64,000 nt of DNA from Lichenicoccus sp965277665 (GTDB lineage: Bacteria; Pseudomonadota; Alphaproteobacteria; Acetobacterales; Acetobacteraceae). Location of the stretch: NCBI RefSeq assembly GCF_965277665.1, contig NZ_OZ255835.1, forward strand, positions 124,001-188,000. Direction: 5' to 3'. Below the pieces are notes generated by a model that was given only the letters and a program-made list of their open reading frames with translations, made no database searches and was not told where the DNA came from. Below, in pieces: positions 41,820 to 50,531 of the stretch. How positions within the stretch are numbered: position 1 is the first letter of the stretch; each line of letters begins with the position of its first letter. Made by a program: the position numbers and the translations under genes.

Positions 41820-42650
41820 TCAGTCGAGCTTGTCGCTCGCCTGGACGACTCGCGCCAGGGCCTGGCGCGCATCCTCGCCGGCGCTCTCAAGCAACGCGCG
41901 CATGCTCGATCCGGCCCGGTCCGCATCGCCATCGCGTATAGCGGCCAGCACGGCCTCGTGCTGGGCCAGCGACAGCTCCGGCGCTGAGGCATGCGAGCGC
42001 CAGTTCAGGCGGAAGGCGGCCATGAGCGAGGAGCCGATCACCGCGCCGAAGGAGGAGAGGAAGGCATTGTCCGCCGCTGCGAGCACCGCGACATGGAAGC
42101 GCAGGTCCGCCGCCACCGTCTCCGTCACCTCGTCCGGATCCGCCACCTCGTCCGGATCCGCCGCGCCGTCCGGGCGCGCCGCCGCCTGGGCCTGGCACAT
42201 CTGCAGGAAGGCCGAGGCGATGGCGGCGATCTCACCTTCGCCGCCGCGCCGGGCGGCCAGTGCTGCGGCAGCGGGTTCGACCACCATGCGGGCCTCGAAC
42301 AGCCGGCCGATATAGGCGTCGCTCGGCTCCTGCTCGAGATGCCAGGCCAGCACCTGCGCATCGAGCATGTTCCAGCCGGCCCGCGGGCGCACCTGGGTGC
42401 CGACCTTGCGTCGCCCGACGATCATGCCGCGGGCGCCCAGCAGCCGGAAGCCCTCGCGCAGCGCCGGGCGCGAGACGCCGAGCTCCGCGCAAAGCTCGTG
42501 CTCCGTCGGCAGCAGGGCGCCCGGCGGGAAGCGGCCTGCCACGATCCGCAGCCCGATCGCGTGGGCGACATGCTCGCTGACATCGCGCCTGCGGGCCTGT
42601 TCTCCCTTCCAGATTGGACGCGATGCCGGGGCTGGTCTTTTGTCTGACAT
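41820..42650 (-). CDS. GntR-family (FCD) transcriptional regulator
   Basis: A 276-aa regulator with an N-terminal winged helix (residues about 20-85: LPTEHELCAELGVSRPALRE, then GRRKVGTQVRPR) and a C-terminal FCD domain. GWNMLDAQVLAWHLE between the domains is typical of the sugar-acid subgroup (DgoR/LldR-like). The FCD domain carries an in-frame 18-bp tandem duplication (DPDEVADPDEV). ATG at 42650 is preferred; ATG at 42665 is also open. A palindrome overlaps the start. It presumably controls the divergent ABC operon and the following dioxygenase gene. Confidence 0.86.
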   Translation of the reverse strand: MSDKRPAPASRPIWKGEQARRRDVSEHVAHAIGLRIVAGRFPPGALLPTEHELCAELGVSRPALREGFRLLGARGMIVGRRKVGTQVRPRAGWNMLDAQVLAWHLEQEPSDAYIGRLFEARMVVEPAAAALAARRGGEGEIAAIASAFLQMCQAQAAARPDGAADPDEVADPDEVTETVAADLRFHVAVLAAADNAFLSSFGAVIGSSLMAAFRLNWRSHASAPELSLAQHEAVLAAIRDGDADRAGSSMRALLESAGEDARQALARVVQASDKLD

Positions 42651-42653
42651 AAG
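42637..42653. promoter_or_regulatory. Palindrome overlapping the GntR start codon
   Basis: CTTTTGTC-T-GACATAAG is a 17-bp near-palindrome with one mismatched pair. The core TTGTCTGACA resembles operators of FCD-type GntR regulators. Its position over the regulator's own ATG suits autorepression and lies about 100 bp upstream of the divergent transporter start. Confidence 0.45.
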
Positions 42654-42747
42654 GTAGATTAACATTGAAGAGGCGATGGTTCACCAGGGCCTCGACGACA
42701 TGCGGACACGCCGGATCAAGGCAAGCCGCCCAGGGAGCTCGACGATC

Positions 42748-43806
42748 ATGATTTTTTTCCAACCCCGGTTCCGGTTCGGCAGCCTGATGGCTGCCACCGC
42801 CCTGATGGCTGCCACAGCATTGACGTGCGCACTTGCGGGCCCGGCGTTTGCCCAGGCGGGCGAGCAGGTTGTCGGCAGCACGTCCTCGGCGGTGTGCACC
42901 AACTCGGCCGGCACCCACGCGTCGCTGGCCGGCATGGTGGTCGGCTTCTCCCAGTCGGAGAACGAGCAGAACCCGTTCCGCGCGGCGGAGACCAACTCGG
43001 TCAAGGCGGCGGCGAAGAAGGCCGGCGTGGCGCGCCTGCTCTACACCAACGCCAATGACGACCAGGCCAAGCAGGTCGCCGACATCGAAAGCATGATCAG
43101 CCAGGGTGCGAAGGCGATCATCGTGGCACCGCTGAACGCGACCGGCCTGCAGCCCGCACTGGAACAGGCGGCGTCGAAGAACATCCCGGTGGTGACCATC
43201 GACCGCGCCACCGCCGGCACGCCTTGCCGCAACTTCATCACCAATATCGGCTCGGACTTCTATGTCCAGGGACAGCGCTCGGCCGATGCGCTGGCGGCGG
43301 CGACCGGGGGAAAGGCCGAGATCGTCGAGATCCAGGGCGCTTACGGCAACGCGGTCGAGACGCAGCGCACGGCGGGATTCGCCGATGCGCTGAAGCAGCA
43401 TCCCGACATGCACCTGCTGGCGGCGCAGACCGGCAACTGGTCGGCCACCGACGCACAGCGCGTGATGGAGCAGATGCTGCTGGCGCACGCGACCGCCACG
43501 GCGATGTATTCGCATGCCGACGTGATGACGCTGGGGGCGATGCGCGCGATCCAGCAGAGCGGCAAGCAGCCCGGGCACGACATCGCCATCGTCTCGATCG
43601 ACGGCACCAAGGCACTCGTCCAGGCCATCACGGCAGGACGCGCGCAGGCCGACGTCGAGACCAACCCGCGCTTCGGGCCGCTTTCCTTCAAGGCGCTGGG
43701 CGACTGGTTCGCCGGCAAGCCGGTCTCGCAGAAGTTGATCATGAAAGACGCATTGTACGACAAGGCAAATGCCGCGTCGGCACTCAAGCACGGCGCGCCG
43801 TACTAG
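42748..43806 (+). CDS. Galactofuranose-type ABC transporter binding protein
   Basis: A 352-aa YtfQ-like periplasmic protein. The signal peptide has an internal tandem LMAATALMAATAL from an 18-bp duplication, with cleavage near AFAQA. The mature part has VVGFSQSENEQNPFRAAET at the sugar-binding N-lobe, IIVAPLNATGLQPAL at the hinge, VTIDRATAGTPCRNF and the CUT2 C-lobe. Two cysteines (in AVCTNS and TPCRNF) may form a disulfide. AGGGAG lies 10 bp before the ATG. It starts a four-gene importer operon. Confidence 0.88.
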   Translation: MIFFQPRFRFGSLMAATALMAATALTCALAGPAFAQAGEQVVGSTSSAVCTNSAGTHASLAGMVVGFSQSENEQNPFRAAETNSVKAAAKKAGVARLLYTNANDDQAKQVADIESMISQGAKAIIVAPLNATGLQPALEQAASKNIPVVTIDRATAGTPCRNFITNIGSDFYVQGQRSADALAAATGGKAEIVEIQGAYGNAVETQRTAGFADALKQHPDMHLLAAQTGNWSATDAQRVMEQMLLAHATATAMYSHADVMTLGAMRAIQQSGKQPGHDIAIVSIDGTKALVQAITAGRAQADVETNPRFGPLSFKALGDWFAGKPVSQKLIMKDALYDKANAASALKHGAPY

Positions 43807-43830
43807 CCACCACGTTCCCGAGACGATTCT

Positions 43831-45384
43831 ATGCTTCTGAGAACGCGTGACGTGGGCAAGAGCTTCGGCAACGTGCCCGCGTTGCGCGACGTGACGTTCA
43901 CCGTCGAGGCCGGCGAGGTGCACGGGCTGATGGGCGAGAACGGTGCGGGGAAATCCACGCTCATCAAGATCCTGACCGGCTTGCATCAGCCGAGCAGCGG
44001 CGAGATGTGGCTCGACGACAAGCCGGTCGCGTTCGACAGCCCGCGTGCGGCGCAGCGCGCGGGGGTCGCCGCGGTGTATCAGGAAATCAACCTGATCCCG
44101 GAGCGCAGCGTCGCCGCCAACATATTCCTCGGCCGCGAACCGCGCCGCTTCGGCGTGCTGACCGACCAGGCGGCCATGTGGCGGCAGTCCGGCGCACTGC
44201 TCCGGCGCTACGGCCTCGACATCGATCCGCGCCAGCCGCTGCGCAGCCTGGGCTTAGGGATCCAGCAGATGGTCTCGATCGTCCGCGTGGTCTCGCTCGG
44301 CGCACGCGTCGTCATCATGGACGAGCCGACATCGGCACTCAGCGGCGCCGAGGTGGATCTGCTCTACACCGTGGTCGAGCAGTTGCGGCGCGAGGGCAAG
44401 GGCATCGTCTATGTCAGCCACCGTCTGTCCGAATGCTACCGTCTGTGCGACCGGCTGACGGTGCTGCGCGACGGGCGCATGGTCGAGACCGCCAAGGTGG
44501 CGGACCTGCCGCGAGCCCGCCTGATCGCAGCCATGCTCGGCCGCGAGGCGATGGCCGCCGGACCGTCGGCCGGCGAACGTGCGGCGCGCGCGCAGACCGT
44601 CCGCGCACAAGGCGATGTCGGGGCGAAGGCGCTCAGCGTGCGCGGGCTGTCGTGGCGGCGCCGGGTGCTGGACGTGTCGCTCTCGGTGCGGCGCGGCGAG
44701 ATCCTCGGTCTCGCCGGCCTGCTCGGCTCCGGCCGTACCGAGACCCTCAAGGCGATCTACGGCGCCGAGACGCCGGAGAAGGGCGAGGTCCGGCTCGGCG
44801 AAAACGCTCTCGCGTCGCCTACACCGACGCGCAGCATCCGCCAGGGACTGGCCTTCCTCTCGGAGGATCGCCGCTCGGAAGGCATCTTCCCGCGTCTGTC
44901 GGTACGCGAGAACCTGACCGCGGCGGTGCTGCCGCGCATCTCCCGCCTCGGGGTGGTCTCACGTCGCCGGCAGGATGAACTGGTTGCGCGCTATGTCCGC
45001 TCGCTCGGCATCAAGACCTCGGGGCCGTCGGCGCTGATTTCCGAACTCTCGGGCGGCAATCAGCAGAAGGTGCTGATCGCGCGCGCGCTCTGCACCGAGC
45101 CCGCGGTGCTGATGCTGGACGATCCGACGCGCGGCATCGATGTCGGCGCCAAGGCCGAGGTGCATCGCACGGTGCGGGCACTCGCCGGCGACGGTCTCGG
45201 CGTGCTCGTCACCTCTTCCGAAGTCGAGGAACTCATGGAACTTGCCGACCGGCTGGTGGTGCTGACCGAGGGCGCGGTGACCGGCGAGCTCGAGACCGCC
45301 GGACGCGAGTCCGAGGACGTGCTGGCGCTGCTGGCGGGCGCCGACGGCACGACAGGCGGCAAGACGGGCCTCGTCTCGGCGTGA
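43831..45384 (+). CDS. Galactofuranose-type ABC transporter ATPase
   Basis: A 517-aa YtfR/RbsA-like protein with two NBDs. The first has GENGAGKST, Q-loop AVYQEINL and Walker B VIMDEPTSAL. The second has the degenerate GLLGSGRTE, an intact LSGGNQQK and LMLDDPTRGIDVG, where the usual catalytic Glu is Asp. It follows the binding protein by 24 bp and overlaps the first permease (GTGA). Confidence 0.9.
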   Translation: MLLRTRDVGKSFGNVPALRDVTFTVEAGEVHGLMGENGAGKSTLIKILTGLHQPSSGEMWLDDKPVAFDSPRAAQRAGVAAVYQEINLIPERSVAANIFLGREPRRFGVLTDQAAMWRQSGALLRRYGLDIDPRQPLRSLGLGIQQMVSIVRVVSLGARVVIMDEPTSALSGAEVDLLYTVVEQLRREGKGIVYVSHRLSECYRLCDRLTVLRDGRMVETAKVADLPRARLIAAMLGREAMAAGPSAGERAARAQTVRAQGDVGAKALSVRGLSWRRRVLDVSLSVRRGEILGLAGLLGSGRTETLKAIYGAETPEKGEVRLGENALASPTPTRSIRQGLAFLSEDRRSEGIFPRLSVRENLTAAVLPRISRLGVVSRRRQDELVARYVRSLGIKTSGPSALISELSGGNQQKVLIARALCTEPAVLMLDDPTRGIDVGAKAEVHRTVRALAGDGLGVLVTSSEVEELMELADRLVVLTEGAVTGELETAGRESEDVLALLAGADGTTGGKTGLVSA

Positions 45385-46352
45385 GCGGTACCGGAGTGAC
45401 ATCCGCGGGCACGTCCCGGCTTCCGGCCGGCTGGGTGCGGCTGTGGAGCGTCTATCTCGCCTTCGTCGCCCTGGTGCTGTTCGATCTCGCGGTGACGCCC
45501 GGCTTTCGCAATCCGGCGGTTATACGCAGCCTGCTGTTCGAATCCGCACCCGTCATCCTGATCGGCCTCGGCCAGAGCCTGGCGATCGGCACGCGCGGCA
45601 TCGATCTTTCGGTCGGCTCGGTGATGGCGCTGAGCTCGGCGGTGATCGGAGTCACGCTGGCGTGGGATCCTGTCGGTGGCCAGGCGACCTCGATGGCACT
45701 CGGCATCGGCGCCGGCCTGTGCTGCGGGCTGCTCAACGGGCTGCTGATCGCATTCCTGCGCATCGATCCGCTGATCTCCAGCCTGTCGCTGCTGGTGGCA
45801 GCCCGCGGCCTGGCCCAGGCGCTGCTCGGCGGCGCGCGCGCCGACCTGCCGTTCGACGGCGCGATCCCCTGGCTGGGTGCCGCCACCGTCTCGGTGCTGC
45901 CGGTGACCGCGCTGCTGGCACTCGCCATCGCCGTATTGTTCTCGTTCATCGTGCGCCGCACGACCTTCGGCCACTACGCGATCTTCGCCGGCGCCAGCCG
46001 CACCGCTTCGTTCCTGGCCGGCCAGCCGGTGCGGGCGACGCTGGTGTTCGTCTATGGCCTGAGCGGCCTGCTCGCCGGCATCGCGGGCCTGTTCGCAACC
46101 GCGCGTCTCGGCGCCGCCGACCCCAACTATATCGGCGTGCAGTTCGAGCTCGACGCGATTGCCGCCTCGGTGATCGGCGGCACGCCGCTGTCCGGCGGCC
46201 GCGTCTCGACCATCGGCACGGTGTTCGGCGTCCTGCTGCTGGAGGTGCTCGATGCGAGCTTCATCATGAACAACGTGAACTCGACCTACGCCCAGATCCT
46301 CAAGGCGGGGTTCATCATCGCAGCACTCTACCTGCAGCGGGCAGGTGGCTAG
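45381..46352 (+). CDS. Galactofuranose-type ABC transporter permease 1
   Basis: A 323-aa CUT2 permease resembling YtfT, with about 8 helices and the signature GTRGIDLSVGSVMALSSAV. It starts at GTG (45381) overlapping the ATPase stop and ends overlapping the next permease start by 8 bp. Having two different permease genes rather than one homodimeric permease is the arrangement of the ytfQRT-yjfF galactofuranose system. Confidence 0.89.
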   Translation: MSGTGVTSAGTSRLPAGWVRLWSVYLAFVALVLFDLAVTPGFRNPAVIRSLLFESAPVILIGLGQSLAIGTRGIDLSVGSVMALSSAVIGVTLAWDPVGGQATSMALGIGAGLCCGLLNGLLIAFLRIDPLISSLSLLVAARGLAQALLGGARADLPFDGAIPWLGAATVSVLPVTALLALAIAVLFSFIVRRTTFGHYAIFAGASRTASFLAGQPVRATLVFVYGLSGLLAGIAGLFATARLGAADPNYIGVQFELDAIAASVIGGTPLSGGRVSTIGTVFGVLLLEVLDASFIMNNVNSTYAQILKAGFIIAALYLQRAGG

Positions 46353-47343
46353 GCCGGTGGCGGACGGGCTCGGGCAGGCCACCCTCGACCGCCGCCGCTT
46401 CGGCGGCGCGCAGCTGATCGCGCTGATCCAGGCGCGTGGCGCGATCGTGGTGCTGGCGGCGGTCGTGCTGGTCGCGGGAGTTGCGTTTCCCGACTTCCTG
46501 CACGCCGGCAACCTGCAGGACATCGTGACGGCGGCGACCTTCCTGGGCCTCGTCGGCATCGGGCAGACCTTCGTCATCATCCTGGGCGGCTTCGATCTCG
46601 CCGTGGGATCGATGGTCAGCGTCGGCACCGTGCTGGCCGCCTATGCGCTTCCGTACGGCTGGGCCGCCGCCCTGCTGCTGCCGGCCGTCGCGGGCGTCCT
46701 GGTCGGCCTGATCGACGGGCTGCTCATCGCGCGGGCCCGGATGGCGCCGTTCATCGTCACCCTGTCGGCGCTGCTGGCGCTGAAGGGCGTCGCCGTGGCG
46801 CTGGCCGGCGAGAGCATGGTCATCGCCCATTCGGGCTTCTTCGGCCGCATCGCCAACGGACAGATCGCGGGCATCAACACCTTGATCCTGATCCTGCTGG
46901 GCGCGTTCGGGATCGCCGCCATCGTGCTCAACCGCACCTCGTTCGGCGCCGCGGTGTTCGCCATCGGCGGCAACGAGGAGGCGGCCCGCATGCTCGGCAT
47001 CCGGGTCGAGCGTGTGAAGATCCTCACCTACTGCCTCAGCGGCGGCCTGAGCGGCCTGGCCGGGGCGTTGCTGGCGGCCCATCTCAGCAGCGGTCTCTCG
47101 GCCGCCGGCAACGGCTACGAGCTGCAATCGATCGCAGCCGCCGTGATCGGCGGCGTGCTGCTCACCGGTGGTGTCGGCACCATGGCCGGAGCCCTCGCGG
47201 GCGTGCTGCTGCTGGGGCTGATCAACAATATCATCAACCAGATCGGCAGCCTGAGTGCCGCCTACCAGGGCCTGGCCGGCGGCGTGTTCCTGCTGCTCGC
47301 GGTGATCATCCAGTCTGGCCTGAGCCGCGGGCGCCGATCCTGA
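46345..47343 (+). CDS. Galactofuranose-type ABC transporter permease 2
   Basis: A 332-aa YjfF-like CUT2 permease with about 8-9 helices and the signature GGFDLAVGSMVSVGTVLA. The coupling loop NEEAARMLGIRVERVKIL is conserved. GTG at 46345 overlaps the previous stop; a second GTG at 46357 is possible. A strong hairpin follows 11 bp after the stop, so this is the operon end. Confidence 0.89.
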   Translation: MARPVADGLGQATLDRRRFGGAQLIALIQARGAIVVLAAVVLVAGVAFPDFLHAGNLQDIVTAATFLGLVGIGQTFVIILGGFDLAVGSMVSVGTVLAAYALPYGWAAALLLPAVAGVLVGLIDGLLIARARMAPFIVTLSALLALKGVAVALAGESMVIAHSGFFGRIANGQIAGINTLILILLGAFGIAAIVLNRTSFGAAVFAIGGNEEAARMLGIRVERVKILTYCLSGGLSGLAGALLAAHLSSGLSAAGNGYELQSIAAAVIGGVLLTGGVGTMAGALAGVLLLGLINNIINQIGSLSAAYQGLAGGVFLLLAVIIQSGLSRGRRS

Positions 47344-47353
47344 GGCAGCGCTT

Positions 47354-47384
47354 CCGGCGGTGCCGATCAGGTCGGCGCCGCCGG
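47354..47384 (+). terminator. Hairpin at the end of the ABC operon
   Basis: CCGGCGG-T-GCCGA, loop TCAGG, TCGGC-G-CCGCCGG: a 13-bp stem with a single T-G wobble, starting 11 bp after the permease stop. There is no T-run afterwards, so it may be a processing or Rho-assisted stop rather than a classical intrinsic terminator. The next 250 bp to about 47631 show no gene. Confidence 0.6.
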
Positions 47385-47631
47385 ACCGAAGGGCCTCAAC
47401 TGAACTGATACCCTCATGAGCCGCCTTGCGCGCAGGCCGGTCGCCAGGCACCGGGCGCCCCGCAACCCGAGCAGGGCAGTTTGAACCGCCCATGCATAAC
47501 CGGCGTGCGCATAGCAGGTGCGCGTGCAAGTTAGGCATGCGCATTTGTCTGTGGCGCTGCGGGTAGCTGCCCACCAAGTCTCCGCTCGCTTCGAACGATA
47601 TTCCTTGTTCGGAGCAGGTTGGGACTTCACT

Positions 47632-47751
47632 ATGTCGAACTACACCAAGATGCCTGAGCTTCGTCGTGATCGAGTGTCAGTCATCACCAACGTCGCGACT
47701 GTCGCGGTCGTGGCCATTGTTTCTAGTGGCCTGTGGATGCTCGTTCGCTGA
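47632..47751 (+). CDS. Possible 39-aa single-helix membrane protein
   Basis: A short open frame (MSNYTKMPELRRDRVSVI, then an apolar helix ATVAVVAIVSSGLWMLV) with a basic segment before one predicted helix, giving an N-in orientation. A weak ribosome-binding site (GGAGCAGG) is about 12 bp upstream. No family was recognised. The composition is plausible for a small membrane protein, but coding status is uncertain. Confidence 0.35.
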   Translation: MSNYTKMPELRRDRVSVITNVATVAVVAIVSSGLWMLVR

Positions 47752-47863
47752 CGCAAATTCGCGCATGTCTCGGCTTTGGGGGTGGGTATGGCTCACCCCC
47801 TGGCTGGGGCGGGGACGTTGGGGGCACGGCGTCTCGAAGCTTTCGGCGCCCGCCGGATGAAGG

Positions 47864-48094
47864 TCAGGCGCTCGGAAGGCGCGTTATGGATGCGACGCAA
47901 GTTCTCGCTCGCTCAATGAACTCGCGTTCAATGTCTCCCGACGGGGGAATGGCTGCGAGATAGAGCTCGGCCGCTCCCTTGATGCGGTCGCGCAATGCCG
48001 GATCGGTCGAGCTTGCCTGCTCGATCAGCGCGCGTATCGCCGTCTCGATCGCTAAAAGTCGCGGGCCGAGCCCGACATCTGGTCTGCCTGACAT
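47864..48094 (-). CDS. Hypothetical small protein
   Basis: A 76-aa open frame (MSGRPDVGLGPRLLAIETA start) with a helical, amphipathic pattern (RALIEQASSTDPALRDRIKG, EFIERARTCVASI). No family was recognised. An upstream ATG at 48136 would add 14 residues. It stands alone between the small membrane frame and tRNA-Arg; the pattern of helices favours a real gene, but evidence is thin. Confidence 0.4.
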   Translation of the reverse strand: MSGRPDVGLGPRLLAIETAIRALIEQASSTDPALRDRIKGAAELYLAAIPPSGDIEREFIERARTCVASITRLPSA

Positions 48095-48221
48095 TCTGCC
48101 CTCATCCCGTAAACCGGTGGCTCGCGTGGGGAGCACCCGCGAATGATGGAAGAAGCTGTGGAACGGGGCGACCCCTCGCGTCGACGATCCGGGCTTTTAT
48201 TCTCGCTGACCCGTTGGAATC

Positions 48222-48298
48222 TGGCGCACCCGGAAAGACTCGAACTTCCAACCCCCAGATTCGTAGTCTGGTGCTCTATCCAATTGAGCTACGGGTGC
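48222..48298 (-). tRNA. tRNA-Arg (anticodon ACG)
   Basis: A 77-nt tRNA with encoded CCA. Acceptor GCACCCG pairs with CGGGTGC, the D-arm is GCTC/GAGC, the anticodon stem is CCAGA/TCTGG around the loop CTACGAA (anticodon ACG), and the T-arm is GGAAG-TTCGAGT-CTTTC. All four arms fold without mismatch beyond one G-T. Confidence 0.95.
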
Positions 48299-48352
48299 CT
48301 GCCTTGGGCGGGGGACTTAGCCCGAAAGGTTGAGGGCCGCAACCCTTGCAGT

Positions 48353-48760
48353 CTAACGCCCGAGGGCGCGCTGCAGCGGCCGGTCGCGGGCCCGCAGCAA
48401 CAGCACCTCCGCCCTGCAGCTCGGCGTCCCGTAAAGCCCGACGATGGTCTTGTCCTGCGAATGGCCATCGAACACCATCGGCACCGGCTTGTGGTCGACG
48501 CCCGGCAGCTGCAGCTGGGCGTACAGGTGCTGGCCGTCCGGCTTCACCTTGCCCTCCAGCACCAGCACCCCGTCTGCCGGCGCAAAGCTGACCTCGCCGG
48601 CATGGATGACCAGGGTGGAGGGACGCAAGGTGGGGCAGGTGCCCTGCAGGGTGCGGAGCGTTCCCGACCAGGAGCCGTGCAACACCTCAGCGGGGACGGC
48701 CTCGGCCGGGGTGGCGACCACGGTGGCAACGGCGACGAACGCAAGCAGGACTGAGCGCAT
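48353..48760 (-). CDS. Exported hypothetical protein
   Basis: A 135-aa protein with a clear signal peptide (MRSVLLAFVAVATVVATPAEA). The mature region is beta-rich (GSWSGTLRTLQGTCPTLRPS, AGEVSFAPADGVLVLEGKV) and has two cysteines (GTCPT, PSCRA) that could pair in the periplasm. No family was recognised; the pattern suggests a small beta-barrel or lipocalin-like fold. It is transcribed away from guaA across 127 bp. Confidence 0.65.
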   Translation of the reverse strand: MRSVLLAFVAVATVVATPAEAVPAEVLHGSWSGTLRTLQGTCPTLRPSTLVIHAGEVSFAPADGVLVLEGKVKPDGQHLYAQLQLPGVDHKPVPMVFDGHSQDKTIVGLYGTPSCRAEVLLLRARDRPLQRALGR

Positions 48761-48887
48761 GGCGCCAGGCTAATTCGGCGGCTCGGCGACCGCCAGGGCC
48801 GGCAAGGCTTGCGCCGGGTCGGAGTGTCGTGCTGCAAGCCACACCCTGGGCCGCTCACCGGTTCCTGACCTCGATGGGGTATCCGCC

Positions 48888-50462
48888 ATGAGCCTTCCGC
48901 TGGAAGCCGTCCTGCACGAGGATCGGGTGCTGATCCTGGATTTCGGCAGCCAGGTCACGCAGCTGATCGCCCGCAGGGTGCGCGAGAGCGGCGTGTACTG
49001 CGAGATCTGGCCGTACAGCGCCAGTATCGAGCGCATCCGCGGCTTCGGACCGCGCGGCGTCATTCTGTCGGGGGGGCCCTCCAGCGTGCCCGAGGCCGGC
49101 TCGCCGCGCGCGCCGGAGCAGGTGTGGGCACTCGGCGTGCCGGTGCTGGGGATCTGCTACGGCCAGCAGACGATGTGCCAGCAGCTGGGCGGCGAGGTGT
49201 TGCCGTCGGACCACCGCGAGTTCGGCCGCGCCCATGTCGACATCCTCGAGGACTGCGCGCTGTTGCGCGGCGTCTGGCAGCGCGGCGGCCGCGAGCAGGT
49301 CTGGATGAGCCATGGCGATCGGGTCAGCCGCCTGCCGCCGGGCTTCCGGGCGGTCGCGGTCAGCGAGGGCGCGCCCTATGCGATCATCGCCGACGAGGGG
49401 CGGCGGCTCTATGGCGTGCAGTTCCATCCCGAAGTGGTGCACACCCCGCATGGCGCGGCACTGCTGCGCAACTTCACCCACGACGTCGCCGGCTGCCGGG
49501 GCAAGTGGAGCATGGCCGGGTTCCGGGACATGGAGATCGACCGCATCCGCGCGCAGGTCGGCAGCGGCCAGGTGATCTGCGGGCTTTCCGGTGGGGTGGA
49601 CTCTTCGGTGGCGGCGGTGCTGATCCACGAGGCGATCGGCGAGCAGCTCACCTGCATCTTTGTCGATCACGGCCTGCTGCGCGCCGGCGAGGCGGAGGAG
49701 GTGGTGCGCACCTTTCGCGGCCGCTTCAACATCAAGCTGGTGCATCGCGACGCGAGCGCGCTGTTCCTCGATGCGCTCGAAAGCGTCACCGACCCGGAGA
49801 CCAAGCGCAAGACCATCGGCCGCCTGTTCATCGAGGTGTTCGAGCAGGAGGCCAAGACCCTCGGCGGCGCCGATTTCCTGGCCCAGGGCACGCTGTATCC
49901 GGACGTGATCGAGAGCGTCAGCTTCACCGGTGGCGCCTCGGTCACCATCAAGTCGCACCACAATGTCGGCGGTCTGCCCGAGCGCATGCGCATGCAGCTG
50001 GTCGAGCCGTTGCGCGAGCTGTTCAAGGACGAGGTGCGCGCCCTCGGACGCGAGCTCGGCATCCCCGAGAGCATCGTCGGCCGGCACCCGTTCCCGGGCC
50101 CCGGCCTGGCCATACGCATTCCCGGGGCGATCACCCGGGACGGTCTCGCCTTGCTGCGCAAGGCGGACAGCATCTTCCTGGAGGAGATCCGCGCCGCCGG
50201 GCTGTACGATGCGATCTGGCAGGCCTTCGCGGTGCTGCTGCCGGTGCGCACCGTGGGCGTCATGGGCGACGGCCGCACCTACGACCAGGCTTGCGCGCTG
50301 CGCGCTGTGACCAGTACCGACGGCATGACGGCGGACGTCTATCCGTTCGACATGGGGTTCCTGAACCGGGTGGCCGGGAGGATCGTCAACGAGGTGCGCG
50401 GCATCAACCGGGTGACGTACGACATCACGTCCAAGCCGCCGGGAACGATCGAGTGGGAGTGA
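48888..50462 (+). CDS. guaA: GMP synthase (glutamine-hydrolysing)
   Basis: A 524-aa housekeeping enzyme (E. coli 525) that aminates XMP to GMP. The class I amidotransferase domain (about 1-205) has Cys in GICYGQQ and the FHPEV His/Glu pair. The ATP-pyrophosphatase domain has GLSGGVDSSV, and the C-terminal dimerisation domain ends GTIEWE. The last 14 bases are repeated twice downstream (53566, 54728), marking the 3' end as an integration site that restores the reading frame. It is the main chromosomal anchor of the window. Confidence 0.97.
   Translation: MSLPLEAVLHEDRVLILDFGSQVTQLIARRVRESGVYCEIWPYSASIERIRGFGPRGVILSGGPSSVPEAGSPRAPEQVWALGVPVLGICYGQQTMCQQLGGEVLPSDHREFGRAHVDILEDCALLRGVWQRGGREQVWMSHGDRVSRLPPGFRAVAVSEGAPYAIIADEGRRLYGVQFHPEVVHTPHGAALLRNFTHDVAGCRGKWSMAGFRDMEIDRIRAQVGSGQVICGLSGGVDSSVAAVLIHEAIGEQLTCIFVDHGLLRAGEAEEVVRTFRGRFNIKLVHRDASALFLDALESVTDPETKRKTIGRLFIEVFEQEAKTLGGADFLAQGTLYPDVIESVSFTGGASVTIKSHHNVGGLPERMRMQLVEPLRELFKDEVRALGRELGIPESIVGRHPFPGPGLAIRIPGAITRDGLALLRKADSIFLEEIRAAGLYDAIWQAFAVLLPVRTVGVMGDGRTYDQACALRAVTSTDGMTADVYPFDMGFLNRVAGRIVNEVRGINRVTYDITSKPPGTIEWE
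50442..50462 (+). repeat. Attachment-site-like repeat 1 (guaA 3' end)
   Basis: The end of guaA carries GGAAC-G-ATCGAGTGGGAGTGA. The same 21 bp with one substitution recurs at 54722-54742, and 18 of 19 bp recur at 53561-53579. The guaA 3' end is a known tyrosine-integrase target in other bacteria. Confidence 0.75.
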
Positions 50463-50531
50463 AGGGGGCGTACCACGGAGTAGTGCCGGATCGCAGAGGA
50501 CACGCGGGCGAATCCCTAGGCCATGGATTGA

